NCBI RefSeq assembly: GCF_003258355.1
Contig: NZ_QKPO01000006.1
Span: 124,001 to 188,000, forward strand
DNA length: 64,000 bases
From: Confluentibacter sediminis
Lineage (GTDB): Bacteria > Bacteroidota > Bacteroidia > Flavobacteriales > Flavobacteriaceae
Reading direction: 5' to 3'
The notes beneath the pieces were generated by a model. That model was not told the origin of the DNA. It saw only the letters and a program-made list of their open reading frames with translations, and made no database searches. The position numbers and the translations under genes were made by a program. Within the stretch, counting starts at the first letter, position 1; every line of letters begins with the position of its first letter. Below are positions 27,854 through 37,236 of this stretch, piece by piece.

Positions 27854-30580
27854 TCAGTAACCTGTAATATACTTGCTTTTAGAAGGAAATACTTTTTTAA
27901 TAAGTAAAGCAATCAATATGCTAAAAGCAGTGAAGATAAATGCATATAATATCCACATTACAGGTTGCATATATTCAGGTAAAATTAATGAAGGGTGTCT
28001 GATAAGATATGCATACGTAAAGTAAATAAACCAATAATGAAGAAAATATACTGCAAAACTTGTTGATGCTAACAAGTCAAGGATAGGGGATTTAATATTT
28101 TCATATTTGTGAAGGAATATCATCAAGAAATAACACATACATATTTTCTGAATCAATTGATAATCTATACCATTATATTCAAATAATTTAGAAGCGTCAT
28201 TGTCAGAACGACCATTAATAAATACCTGAAGAATAGAACATCCGATTACAAAAATCAATAGTAACAAAGATTTGTTTTTTAGGTAATTGTAGATATCTGC
28301 TTTATATTTTGAACTTATGATTCCGAGCAGATAAACAGGGGTATAATGGATGAGATTCTGTATAGGATTCCAAAGATTCCATGGACGATGTATTATTAAA
28401 GCAGCAGCGAGTAAGAGTAATAATAATATATTTCTAATACTTGTTCGCAATTTTGTAAACCTAATAAAGAGAGGGGTCATTAAAAACATAATGAACATAA
28501 AAGGGACAAACCAATAAGGAACAAGAGCCGTTCCTTTTATAAGAGCGGATAATACAGATTTAAAAGAGTTAATTTCATACCCGGTAATTAGCAATTTAGA
28601 ACCATTTAGGCAATACTGGATTATTATGATGCTAATTGATAAAATAAGGTAGGGAATAACAAGATTTTTTATTTTACCTATAATAAATTTACGGTACTTG
28701 AAATTGTTTTCTGAAAAATGATAAAATATAAAACCTGAGATAAAAAAGAAAAGAATGGTATTGTCCCTAACAAAACTCATTATGATTTTCTCAAATTTCG
28801 TATTGATATTCCAGGCTATTAAATCAGTATGAGCTAGGACAATAGAAAATATAGCAATAGCTCTGAAGTAATTAATCGAATTCCATGCATTTTCATTCGA
28901 CTTTTTAGATGATAATTCTTTGTTTAAAGCTGCTTCTTCAAGGTCTTTTATTGTTATAGATTCCCATTTATTTGGAAGGAAACCAATACTTTTCTGTAAT
29001 TTGACAGATAATGAGACATATCTTAATGAATCTCCGTTAAGAGTTAGGAAGCAATCGTCATCTGCTACTTTTTCATAACCAAGCTCTGACATAAAACATT
29101 CTTTAATAGAATGGTTAGGGCTAGCTTCTTTCGTATAGAAAAATGATACTATTTTTTTAAATATATTTTTTGGCTTATTAGTAATATCGGTATCACCAAC
29201 AATTCTTTTTGCAAAGACACTTAGTTTGGCATAATCAGGCTTTCCTGATGGTAATAATGGAATTTCGTCTTCCTGAATAACGGTAACTATATTTGCTAAG
29301 AGTTTATAAGATGAAATTATTAAATCTTTTATTTGTTTTAATTCATTTTTATCGGTAGTCAATACAACCAACTGTTGATCGGTTCCCCCACAAATAACAG
29401 ATTTACCTTGGCGACGCAGATGAGATTCTACTTCATCAAGATTAATTCTCTGCCCAAAAAGCTTTAGGAAACGACTTTTTCTTCCTACAATATAATATAA
29501 TCCTTCTTTATTATAACAGGCAATATCTCCTGTCTTGAGTTCATTTATTTGTGAAGGTAAAGAAAGATCGTCACGGTTTAAAGCATATCCCATCATTACA
29601 TTTGGGCCGTTATAGACTATTTCTCCAGGAGTATCAATTTTTTTAATCTCTTTTTTTCCATCATATAACTTAATTTTACCTCGAGGAATTGGAATTCCCA
29701 TACAGTTGGGGTAATCCAAAATTTTATCAGAAGGCATATAAGCAATTCGGGCAGTAGCTTCGGTTTGCCCATACATCACATAAAAACGCCGTCTAGTATC
29801 TTTAGCGTATTGAGCAAATTTTTTTACAAGTTCAGGCCTTAGCTTTCCTCCTGCCTGGGTGAAATATTGCAATGAAGGCAAAGCCATTTCATAAAAACCT
29901 GTTCGATCCAGCATTTCATATACATATGGTACTCCTGCAAAACTGGTAATATTTTCCCGTTTAAATAACTCCCAAAATGAATCATCTATCATAGATTCAT
30001 CAGTAACAACTATGCTAGCTCCACTAGCTAAATGAGAATTCAAGATAGATAATCCATATGAATAGTGTAAAGGAAGATTGGTAATAGTTTTTTGTGAAAC
30101 ATCTAGATTAAGATATTCTACAATTGATTGAGCATTTGCATTCAGATTATCAGCACTAAGTCGAATGTATTTGGGACTACCTGTTGAACCAGAAGAACTA
30201 AGCAAAAGAGCTAATTCAGGAGAAAAATGATTCGACGGGACATTATTATTTAAATTGTAATGTAGAACAAATTTACCGTCCGATTTTTCATATACTATAT
30301 CAGGAGCATAAGCTTCTTTTATTTGTGCAGTAAGTTCACGGTTTTCAGGATAAACCAGCATTGCAGGATGATTTCCTCTTAAACATGCTAAATATGCTAT
30401 GATAGGATCAAGTTCATTAGCCATTTCAATCAGCACTAATTTTTTTTCACTGGGCAATTTTTTCAGAAAATTATCAGCTAAGTCAGCAAGTTCTGCATAT
30501 GAAAGACTCGTTTTATCTTTGAGAATTAATGCCGTATTGCTTGAAAATAACTCTAAATCATTAAAAAAATATTTTATCAT
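27854..30580 (-). CDS. Adenylation - carrier - membrane acyltransferase (AT3) fusion protein
   Basis: This 908-aa protein joins three activities. Residues 1-460 form an AMP-forming ligase with the P-loop SSSGSTGSPK, YGQTEATARI and the C-lobe TGDIACYNKEGLYYIVGRKS. The A4-like segment LPLHYSYGLS lacks the aspartate that NRPS domains use to hold an amino group, so a simple carboxylic acid is the likelier substrate. Residues about 485-555 form a carrier domain with phosphopantetheine site Ser518 (LNGDSL). Residues about 570-900 form a ten-helix acyltransferase-3 domain, with the conserved FRAIAIFSIVLAHT histidine. The protein could activate an acid, load it on its own carrier and transfer it to a membrane acceptor. 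It is last in the - strand cluster. Confidence 0.85.
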   Translation of the reverse strand: MIKYFFNDLELFSSNTALILKDKTSLSYAELADLADNFLKKLPSEKKLVLIEMANELDPIIAYLACLRGNHPAMLVYPENRELTAQIKEAYAPDIVYEKSDGKFVLHYNLNNNVPSNHFSPELALLLSSSGSTGSPKYIRLSADNLNANAQSIVEYLNLDVSQKTITNLPLHYSYGLSILNSHLASGASIVVTDESMIDDSFWELFKRENITSFAGVPYVYEMLDRTGFYEMALPSLQYFTQAGGKLRPELVKKFAQYAKDTRRRFYVMYGQTEATARIAYMPSDKILDYPNCMGIPIPRGKIKLYDGKKEIKKIDTPGEIVYNGPNVMMGYALNRDDLSLPSQINELKTGDIACYNKEGLYYIVGRKSRFLKLFGQRINLDEVESHLRRQGKSVICGGTDQQLVVLTTDKNELKQIKDLIISSYKLLANIVTVIQEDEIPLLPSGKPDYAKLSVFAKRIVGDTDITNKPKNIFKKIVSFFYTKEASPNHSIKECFMSELGYEKVADDDCFLTLNGDSLRYVSLSVKLQKSIGFLPNKWESITIKDLEEAALNKELSSKKSNENAWNSINYFRAIAIFSIVLAHTDLIAWNINTKFEKIIMSFVRDNTILFFFISGFIFYHFSENNFKYRKFIIGKIKNLVIPYLILSISIIIIQYCLNGSKLLITGYEINSFKSVLSALIKGTALVPYWFVPFMFIMFLMTPLFIRFTKLRTSIRNILLLLLLAAALIIHRPWNLWNPIQNLIHYTPVYLLGIISSKYKADIYNYLKNKSLLLLIFVIGCSILQVFINGRSDNDASKLFEYNGIDYQLIQKICMCYFLMIFLHKYENIKSPILDLLASTSFAVYFLHYWFIYFTYAYLIRHPSLILPEYMQPVMWILYAFIFTAFSILIALLIKKVFPSKSKYITGY

Positions 30581-31249
30581 CGTGAAACTATCTATAAAGT
30601 GGAACTAGACCCTGCCGTTTCGGCATTACCAATAATTAAGGATTAAATATATTAAATTTCATCAGTTAGTAATTGTTAAGCATGGAAAAAGTGAAAAGAA
30701 TAAGATCGTCATATTACCCAAATCTGTAAATACTCATTTAAATAATGATTTGAGTTAAGGAAAAGTATTGTATAATAAATATTTTATTAAGGAACGCTAA
30801 TATAGTTTGTATTTGCCAAGGGTATACGACTTGTATAATGGTTCATATAGATTATAATAGAACTAGTCTTAATATGTTGTATAGGCTTAATGTTGAGGTT
30901 TATGGTTTTAAAATTAATTAAAATCAGGATTTTAGAAGTGAAAACAATAATCAGATATCCAGAGATCCAACATAATACCTTGGAAATGAATGTGATTTTA
31001 TCATGCCCCATGCCTGTAATTCTTTCAGGTATATCAAAAAGCAGTTGACTTGAAGGAGGATATTGGAGTTTCACACATAAATAGGAATATCAGGAAATTA
31101 TTAATGTCAGTTGTATTTTATTGCATGAGTACGGTTCTTGTGACCTATTAAATATTGGAATGGACTAAAAGCTTTTAAAAATAATGCACAAAGTAGTATT
31201 AATATAATCTATTATGAAAGTAATAATTTTGGAAATGAGTATCTAGTTT
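30581..31249. other. Intergenic region inside the biosynthetic cluster, with one doubtful small frame
   Basis: About 670 bases separate the HAD gene from the 908-aa fusion gene. A - strand frame at 30787-31074, starting with GTG, would encode 95 residues with one hydrophobic helix (ISKVLCWISGYLIIVFTSKI). I do not recognise it, and its codon usage and composition do not decide whether it is real. It could also be the remnant of a lost cluster gene. A promoter for the 908-aa gene may lie here. Confidence 0.4.
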
Positions 31250-31849
31250 TTATTTAAATTTATTATAGTAACCTTTATCTGATATTTCTATTAGCTCCTT
31301 ATCTCCACGACTATCGCCGTAAGCAATAAGTCTATATTCTTTTCTGTTAGGAAATATCTCCAATAGTCTGTTAACTTTTTCTTGTCCGAAACAGTTTTTT
31401 GAAACAAATTTTCCTGTAAGGATGTTAGTTGTATTCTTTTCTATTTTTGTGGCTAAAACCATATCTGCACCAGCTTTTTCTGCCCATGGTTTAATCCAAT
31501 TTTCGATGGAGGCACTAATAATAATAACTCTATGCCCATTCTTTTTATGCAGTTTTATTGCTTCCAATGCTTTAGGACGGATTATTCCATCAATTTCTGA
31601 ACTAAATGTATGGCCCCAATTATCGAACTTTTCAACCGAAATACCTTTGTAAAAAAAAGAAAATAATAGCTGTTTAACTTTCCAATTTTGATATAACTTC
31701 AATTTCATAGCTACGATCAAAGGCGAAAAAAGTAAAAAACCGAAAAAGAAAGAAAGTTTTCCTTTACTGAATTTTATAAATAGGAGCAAAGTGTCTTTCG
31801 TAGTAATTGTCCCGTCAAAATCAAAAACAGCTATTGTTTCTTTTTTCAT
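31250..31849 (-). CDS. HAD-IB family phosphatase, partner of the UbiA phosphoribosyltransferase
   Basis: This 199-aa protein starts MKKETIAVFDFDGTITTKDT, with catalytic DFDGT (motif I). VIIISAS is motif II, and AYGDSRGDKELIE is motif IV, so the HAD active site is complete. I chose the ATG at 31849 because it forms an ATGA overlap with the UbiA stop; the frame is also open 45 bases further upstream. Side-by-side UbiA and HAD genes are known from the decaprenylphosphoryl-ribose pathway, where the phosphatase removes the 5-phosphate from polyprenyl-phospho-phosphoribose. That role is inferred here from context. A basic and hydrophobic stretch after the start (FFFGFLLFSPLIVAM) suggests membrane association. 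Confidence 0.85.
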   Translation of the reverse strand: MKKETIAVFDFDGTITTKDTLLLFIKFSKGKLSFFFGFLLFSPLIVAMKLKLYQNWKVKQLLFSFFYKGISVEKFDNWGHTFSSEIDGIIRPKALEAIKLHKKNGHRVIIISASIENWIKPWAEKAGADMVLATKIEKNTTNILTGKFVSKNCFGQEKVNRLLEIFPNRKEYRLIAYGDSRGDKELIEISDKGYYNKFK

Positions 31850-32730
31850 AAATAAATTATGAATGAAAACATTATTATCCACCCCACAATACAAGCTTGT
31901 ATAAACCGATCTTTTAACAAAACTTTAGTGGGATTACCACTTTTGGTATCTACAATTGTAACTTGCAGGTATCGGATGATTCCTGTGAGCACAAAAAATG
32001 TTGTGGTGTATACATATCTAGATTTAAATTGTTCAATTACATTGGGCGAAATAGAATACATAATATAAGCAATTATGATTATAGTTGATATTACAGTTAT
32101 TACCTGGTTTAAAAAATCTATATTATACCTTAAAATGTTTTTACGATGTATTACACCAGAGTTATTATACAAAATTACATCATCTCGCCGTTTGGCAAAT
32201 GCAAGAAATAATGCAATTAGAAAAGTCATTATTACAATCCACTCTGAAAGCATAATGTTAGTGGCTTTACCTCCAACTATTATTCTCAAAACAAATCCAA
32301 TCGAAACAATTAACACATCAATTATAGGATAGCTTTTCAGTTTCATGCAATAGGCAATGTTCATGCAAAAGTAAAATCCTATTAATGCCATTAACATATA
32401 ACGTTGATTACCTGCAAAAAAATAAAGAATTAGCATGGATAGAAGTAAACAAAACATCATAACAACATAGGCCGTTTTTATCGAAACTTTGTTCGAAGCA
32501 ATTGGACGTTTACATTTTTTAGGATGCAATCGGTCAGCTTCAACATCGTAAATATCATTAAAACAATAAATTGAACTTGCTGCCGCTGAAAATGCAAAAA
32601 ATGCTACAGTGGTTTGGACTAGTAAGTCTATATGTAGCATTTGTCCACTAAAAAATAATGGTAAAAAAATAAATGTGTTCTTTACCCATTGTTCAGGACG
32701 AATTAGTTGAATAGTATATTTTAACTTCAT
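31846..32730 (-). CDS. UbiA-family polyprenyl-phosphate phosphoribosyltransferase-like enzyme
   Basis: This 294-aa protein has about eight to nine membrane helices. It matches the decaprenyl-phosphate phosphoribosyltransferase branch of UbiA. RPEQWVKNTFIFLPLFF is at the N-terminus, the first aspartate-rich motif is NDIYDVEADRLHPKK (Asn58, Asp59, Asp62, Asp66), then RPIAS and KRRDD (residues 180-184). The expected reaction is transfer of 5-phosphoribose from PRPP to polyprenyl phosphate. It is translationally coupled to the HAD phosphatase (4-base overlap) and follows the 446-aa membrane protein by 7 bases, so the three genes form one unit. Confidence 0.88.
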   Translation of the reverse strand: MKLKYTIQLIRPEQWVKNTFIFLPLFFSGQMLHIDLLVQTTVAFFAFSAAASSIYCFNDIYDVEADRLHPKKCKRPIASNKVSIKTAYVVMMFCLLLSMLILYFFAGNQRYMLMALIGFYFCMNIAYCMKLKSYPIIDVLIVSIGFVLRIIVGGKATNIMLSEWIVIMTFLIALFLAFAKRRDDVILYNNSGVIHRKNILRYNIDFLNQVITVISTIIIIAYIMYSISPNVIEQFKSRYVYTTTFFVLTGIIRYLQVTIVDTKSGNPTKVLLKDRFIQACIVGWIIMFSFIIYL

Positions 32731-32737
32731 AATTAAA

Positions 32738-34078
32738 TTATAAGATATTTAGTAAAAAATCTTTTAGTAAGATAATTGGTTTTGAAATTAGCCATAATAT
32801 ATTATATAACATCGTAGTTCCGTATGCCCAATTAATCATCCAAGTATACTTCGAGATTCCTATAAACATCATTAAGAAAACAAGAGAAGTCTTTGTTGGA
32901 CGTAAAAGATTTGATAGTAATAAATTGATGCGTTCCGTAAAGCGAATAAATACAGATGGGAATAATTTTGCAAGGTTGTCTTTCGGTATTATTAAGAATA
33001 TAGCAAAAGAACTTGCTATCCAATAAAAAATTATTCGAATATAATCGCATGAAAGTATAAGAAATATTGGGGATAAGCAAAAAAGTTGAAAAAGTAGAAC
33101 AGTTGACAAATTAATTTTATCTCTATCCGTGAAAACCCTTTTGTCTTTCCTAAAAACCATCAATGCATTTGTTACAATATAATAAACAACCGGAAAAGTA
33201 ATCGTCCAAATCCAAATCGAAATAATACCATCTTGTATTGCAAAGAAATTTAATTTAATATGGTATACGACCGTATCATTTAATGACCATCCAAGAGCAT
33301 TCACAGCATTACTGGATGGTCCATAATCATTCACATACTTATTAAATTGTAACGGTTCATTGCTAACAAATGAAGCCCATGAATTCCAAATCGAATTTAT
33401 CATTTCATGATTCCCATGAAAATATAAAGTGCTAAGAAATGCAAATATACTTGGCAATAAAAAAGCTAAAGACAAAGTAATAGATTTGAAAATGCCTTTG
33501 TTTTTATATTGATTACACAAAAGCAAGTATAAAATAGGTATAGAAAAAAAAGCAAAAACTTCGTGACTCAATATGATAAATGTAGTCAAAAAATTGACAA
33601 CAATAAATTTCATTATGAGTGATAAATTGTTTTTATATAATAAAAATATAATTGGAATAAAAAAACAGAAAAAGAGATAATCTTTTCTAATCCAATCATT
33701 TGAAAAAATGCCTGAGCCTAGAAAAAAACACAATGGTAAAATATATAGTGAATATCCTTTCTTTAAAAAAGCTCTAATAAAGAAAATGGAAACCATTACT
33801 AGGCAAATAAAACAAATAATTTTTATTGTCCATTCAACATTGATATTAAAGTTTCGAGCTATAAAAAATAAAATTTCGCCTGTTAAACCTCGACGTACAA
33901 AACCACCTTGGTAGTTGACTAAAAATTCAGAAATATTCCAACTATCATATGTATATGTTGCAAACAATTGCTTAATAAAAAGGCGCAATAATGACAGTGA
34001 AAAGAGGATGTAACTTGCATCTAAGAGAATTTGTTTGATATTATTTCTCGTGAAAATATTTTGTAATCTTGTTTTCAT
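32738..34078 (-). CDS. Polytopic membrane protein, possible GT-C-type glycosyltransferase
   Basis: This 446-aa protein has about ten membrane helices and no family I can name with certainty. The first extracytoplasmic loop, after helix 1, reads FLVNYQGGFVRRGLTGEIL, a motif I associate with uncharacterised membrane proteins in polysaccharide loci. A large loop around residues 230-290 contains NDYGPSSNAVNALGWSLND. The overall layout (short N-terminus, acidic/aromatic first loop, many helices) is that of GT-C enzymes that use polyprenyl-linked sugars. Its 7-base spacing to the UbiA gene supports a role in using the lipid-linked pentose. This function is inference. Confidence 0.55.
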   Translation of the reverse strand: MKTRLQNIFTRNNIKQILLDASYILFSLSLLRLFIKQLFATYTYDSWNISEFLVNYQGGFVRRGLTGEILFFIARNFNINVEWTIKIICFICLVMVSIFFIRAFLKKGYSLYILPLCFFLGSGIFSNDWIRKDYLFFCFFIPIIFLLYKNNLSLIMKFIVVNFLTTFIILSHEVFAFFSIPILYLLLCNQYKNKGIFKSITLSLAFLLPSIFAFLSTLYFHGNHEMINSIWNSWASFVSNEPLQFNKYVNDYGPSSNAVNALGWSLNDTVVYHIKLNFFAIQDGIISIWIWTITFPVVYYIVTNALMVFRKDKRVFTDRDKINLSTVLLFQLFCLSPIFLILSCDYIRIIFYWIASSFAIFLIIPKDNLAKLFPSVFIRFTERINLLLSNLLRPTKTSLVFLMMFIGISKYTWMINWAYGTTMLYNILWLISKPIILLKDFLLNIL

Positions 34079-34265
34079 TTAATTAAATATTTTTTATTCA
34101 CTTTAGATGGCTATTTGTCTTAGCAGGAGCTTCATGGTTCCTGTAATTTTATCCTATTTCAAACTGTTTTCATTTTTGTTAAATGGCTACCAAGTGATTA
34201 AATATCTTATTTAAACCAATCAATTCAAGAGATTTTTTTTTAACAAGAGTAACATATTTTATTGG

Positions 34266-37097
34266 TTAAAGAAAATGATCTTTGAAAGCCCCAAATAGAT
34301 TTTCATTGAAAATGGCTTCCAATAGTCGTCGAGGTTTCGACTTTTCCACATCAGAAAGCATATCAAATAGTATCTTATTGTGTTCCTTTTGTTTAAAACT
34401 CGGCTTTTCGTCAAGGCGGGTCTTTCCTCCATTCGTCTGAATAATGTGACGTACTATTTCCAGAAGGCCTAGCTGAAACGGTTTATCAACGACATGACAT
34501 CCTATTTGTATCGCAGCGTTTCTGACATTTGTATGTGATGGCGCATAGGAATGATTGGCAACTCGAAACATTGATAAATCAGGCTCGGTATCTCCAATGG
34601 CTATAGTATTACACGTACTGCAATTGAGGAATTGAAGAAGGGCCATCATGCCTGTGCCTTTATCAATCCCTGGAGAGAGTATCGCTGTATCGGTACTAGT
34701 TTGATGGGCATAAAGATCTTCAGCCTCACATTGAGCCAAAACACTATTAACAAGCTCCGATGGAACAGGGATGGTTCCAGTAATACTGTCGCCATATTTA
34801 AAAGCTTTAATAGAATATTTGTAGTAAGGATTTGTAAAGACACCAGGTATGTCTTCTAGAGCTAATTTTACCCGTTCTATTTTAGTCAAAGTCTCCGCAC
34901 TAACCAATATTTGTTCTTTATCTGTAGCGGCATCCCAAATATAGCTTCCTGATTCGGCAACGCCTCCTAAAAAGCCATAAGCCTTACAATATTCTTTAAC
35001 ATCATATACAGAGCGGGCAGTATTCAAAACAATAGGATATCCATTCATATGAAGTAAAGAAAGTGCTTCAATACCTGATGGCGTATTTGATGGGATACCT
35101 ATGATGTGCTGATCTATAACTCCATCCACATCAGAAACTACAATGGTGTTAAACGGCGATTTGGCTTCTAATTTTGGAACAAAAGACGCGGTGTATCTAG
35201 CTAATTGAATCATTGTAAAAGTCCAAGCTTTTATAAAATCATCACTATACTCTCGGTGACGAGAACTTAGTTTGTTATCATGAAGTCTAAATCTGCTCTG
35301 TTGCATACTCCATAAGCCTGTTAATACTTTATAAAGAGTAATTCGCTCAGCAATGTTTATGTCTCCAGAAATACTCATATACATTTGCATTAAGTCCATT
35401 TCTTCCTGTTCAGACAGTTCAAAAGAGAGTACACTATTTGCTAAATCATAGGCAGGATCTGTTACATTAACTTCAATTTTTCCAAGACCATGTTGTGCAT
35501 AATCAGTTTTTACTAGTTCAAATTCATGTTTCAACCAATCTGCTATGCGCATATTACCATCAATAAGACATGCATTAGGACATGTTAAAGTAGACAATCT
35601 ATAATTAAACGCCTTTCTTTTCAAACTATTGGTAATTCTCCCTAAAAGTGTTGTAGAATGATTCCTGTATACGAGCAACATTCCTACTTGTGTCTCGGAA
35701 ATAAACGATGAAGGATCTTCTTCGAAAGATAACCCTTTAACACGAGCTGCTAGATATTCTGAAACAATCTCAATGATCTTATTTCGGTCTATTTTCTTTG
35801 CACTATTTGGACTGTTTTCAATCCATTCATAATATAAAATACCATCCCGTAATCCCAATATTGATGGAACAAAACCTTTAAGACAATTGGCAGCAAAAAA
35901 TTCACGATAGGACTGCCAACCCCAACCAACACTTTTTGCAACGATGTACTGTATTTCTACTTCACCCGATTGTCTTTCTAATTGAACACCATATACACGC
36001 TTTAAATGTTCTGTCCAACTATTTTCTGATTGATTGCTAAGTGTTTCATTGAATTTATGGACATTGGTATCAGTAATAAGGGTTGCTTTTTTATAATCAC
36101 GTGCAAGAAAATATTCTTCCAACTGTTTTTCAACTTCATCTTTTTTGAGTCTTCCATATTTAAAATATTCATCAGGAGAGGAGGTGATAAAATGGCAACC
36201 CTTTAAAGCGGAAGGTGCTTCCGTTTTATTCAAGTCTGTTGCAGAAGGATGCAGAGGGAACAACACACTAACAGATTGGCGTTGAACTTTTAATTCATCA
36301 AGTATTTTTACACAGATTTTAAGGGTTAATCCCACATATATAGGTTCGTCAATAATAACGATATTCCCATCTAGATTTACAAATTCTTGAATTTTTTCTT
36401 TTTCATTTCGACTAGCCCCCTTTTTTGGTCGAAGGGTTACCATACTAATATTATTATAGCCGCGTTTAGCCAAATCTGCACGAAGGACAGGAGCAAAGTA
36501 GGATCCTGCAGAGCGAAGGCCTATAATCAAGATAGGTTTATTTTTATCTGTGTTTTCTAAACAGTATTTTTTGCTCAATGTTAAGACATCATAAGGTGTC
36601 AAATCCTGACAACGGAAGGCTCTTGGGCTAGTAACGGCTTGATTCAACATTTTTTTAGGCAAGACAGTTCTCGAAAGATCTGCAAGTTCTAATGCAGCAC
36701 TTTTACAGAAGTTTCGATCAATGGAACCCTCTATTAAATAGCTGTCTAAAAGAGAAGCAATCGTATCTTCCCATCTTATACGCCACTGCAACAAGGATTT
36801 AAGGGGAATTTGACGATATCTTTTTTTATTTAAAAAATCATCAGTAGAACAGGAAACAGCACATGCTAGGGAAAAAATAGTCATGATGCTTTCATTTATT
36901 TGCCAAGACCCTTCCATTTTTTCCAACCCCTTAGCTTCCCTCCGAATTATATCCATAACTTGAGATACCTTTGGATATGGATTTAAGCACCAAGAATAGT
37001 TGCTGTAGAATCTCTGTTCTGAATCAATGAAGCCACTTCTTGAATCAAAACTTTTATGATCTATATATGTTTTTTGATCAACTACTTTTTTTTTCAT
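34266..37097 (-). CDS. Three-domain fusion: phosphoribosyltransferase - kinase-like - HAD phosphatase
   Basis: I do not know a named family for this 943-aa protein. Residues about 160-300 form a type I phosphoribosyltransferase domain, with ILIIGLRSAGSYFAPVL followed by the PRPP-binding signature NIVIIDEPIYVGLTL (residues 245-259). Residues about 385-600 resemble an aminoglycoside-phosphotransferase fold (IVAKSVGWGWQSYREF, then VTDPAYDLANSVL), but the HGD catalytic loop is not clear. Residues about 650-890 form a HAD phosphatase with VSDVDGV (Asp656, Asp658), LNTAR, Lys813 in IDKGTG, and GDTEPD. No signal or membrane segment is seen. It could ribosylate and dephosphorylate a small molecule. 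Spacing is 140 bases after the PPTase and about 190 before the membrane protein. Confidence 0.7.
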   Translation of the reverse strand: MKKKVVDQKTYIDHKSFDSRSGFIDSEQRFYSNYSWCLNPYPKVSQVMDIIRREAKGLEKMEGSWQINESIMTIFSLACAVSCSTDDFLNKKRYRQIPLKSLLQWRIRWEDTIASLLDSYLIEGSIDRNFCKSAALELADLSRTVLPKKMLNQAVTSPRAFRCQDLTPYDVLTLSKKYCLENTDKNKPILIIGLRSAGSYFAPVLRADLAKRGYNNISMVTLRPKKGASRNEKEKIQEFVNLDGNIVIIDEPIYVGLTLKICVKILDELKVQRQSVSVLFPLHPSATDLNKTEAPSALKGCHFITSSPDEYFKYGRLKKDEVEKQLEEYFLARDYKKATLITDTNVHKFNETLSNQSENSWTEHLKRVYGVQLERQSGEVEIQYIVAKSVGWGWQSYREFFAANCLKGFVPSILGLRDGILYYEWIENSPNSAKKIDRNKIIEIVSEYLAARVKGLSFEEDPSSFISETQVGMLLVYRNHSTTLLGRITNSLKRKAFNYRLSTLTCPNACLIDGNMRIADWLKHEFELVKTDYAQHGLGKIEVNVTDPAYDLANSVLSFELSEQEEMDLMQMYMSISGDINIAERITLYKVLTGLWSMQQSRFRLHDNKLSSRHREYSDDFIKAWTFTMIQLARYTASFVPKLEAKSPFNTIVVSDVDGVIDQHIIGIPSNTPSGIEALSLLHMNGYPIVLNTARSVYDVKEYCKAYGFLGGVAESGSYIWDAATDKEQILVSAETLTKIERVKLALEDIPGVFTNPYYKYSIKAFKYGDSITGTIPVPSELVNSVLAQCEAEDLYAHQTSTDTAILSPGIDKGTGMMALLQFLNCSTCNTIAIGDTEPDLSMFRVANHSYAPSHTNVRNAAIQIGCHVVDKPFQLGLLEIVRHIIQTNGGKTRLDEKPSFKQKEHNKILFDMLSDVEKSKPRRLLEAIFNENLFGAFKDHFL

Positions 37098-37236
37098 TCC
37101 ATACTTTTTTTGTGATTAAATTAATATTATATAAATAACAAAGTCCACATAAGTAGTGAACTTTAATTTAATATTAAAGTTTTGAATCAATAAATTTCAT
37201 AATGGATTTTAATTGTTTTACATAGGTAAAGATTTA

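Noticed and set aside
31850-31894. Upstream extension of the HAD phosphatase by 15 residues
   Set aside because: The ATG at 31849 forms an ATGA overlap with the UbiA stop and begins directly with the family's usual N-terminus, so the longer start is unlikely.
32832-33080. Short - strand frame overlapping the 446-aa membrane protein in another frame
   Set aside because: It overlaps a long intact membrane-protein gene on the same strand and shows no motif.
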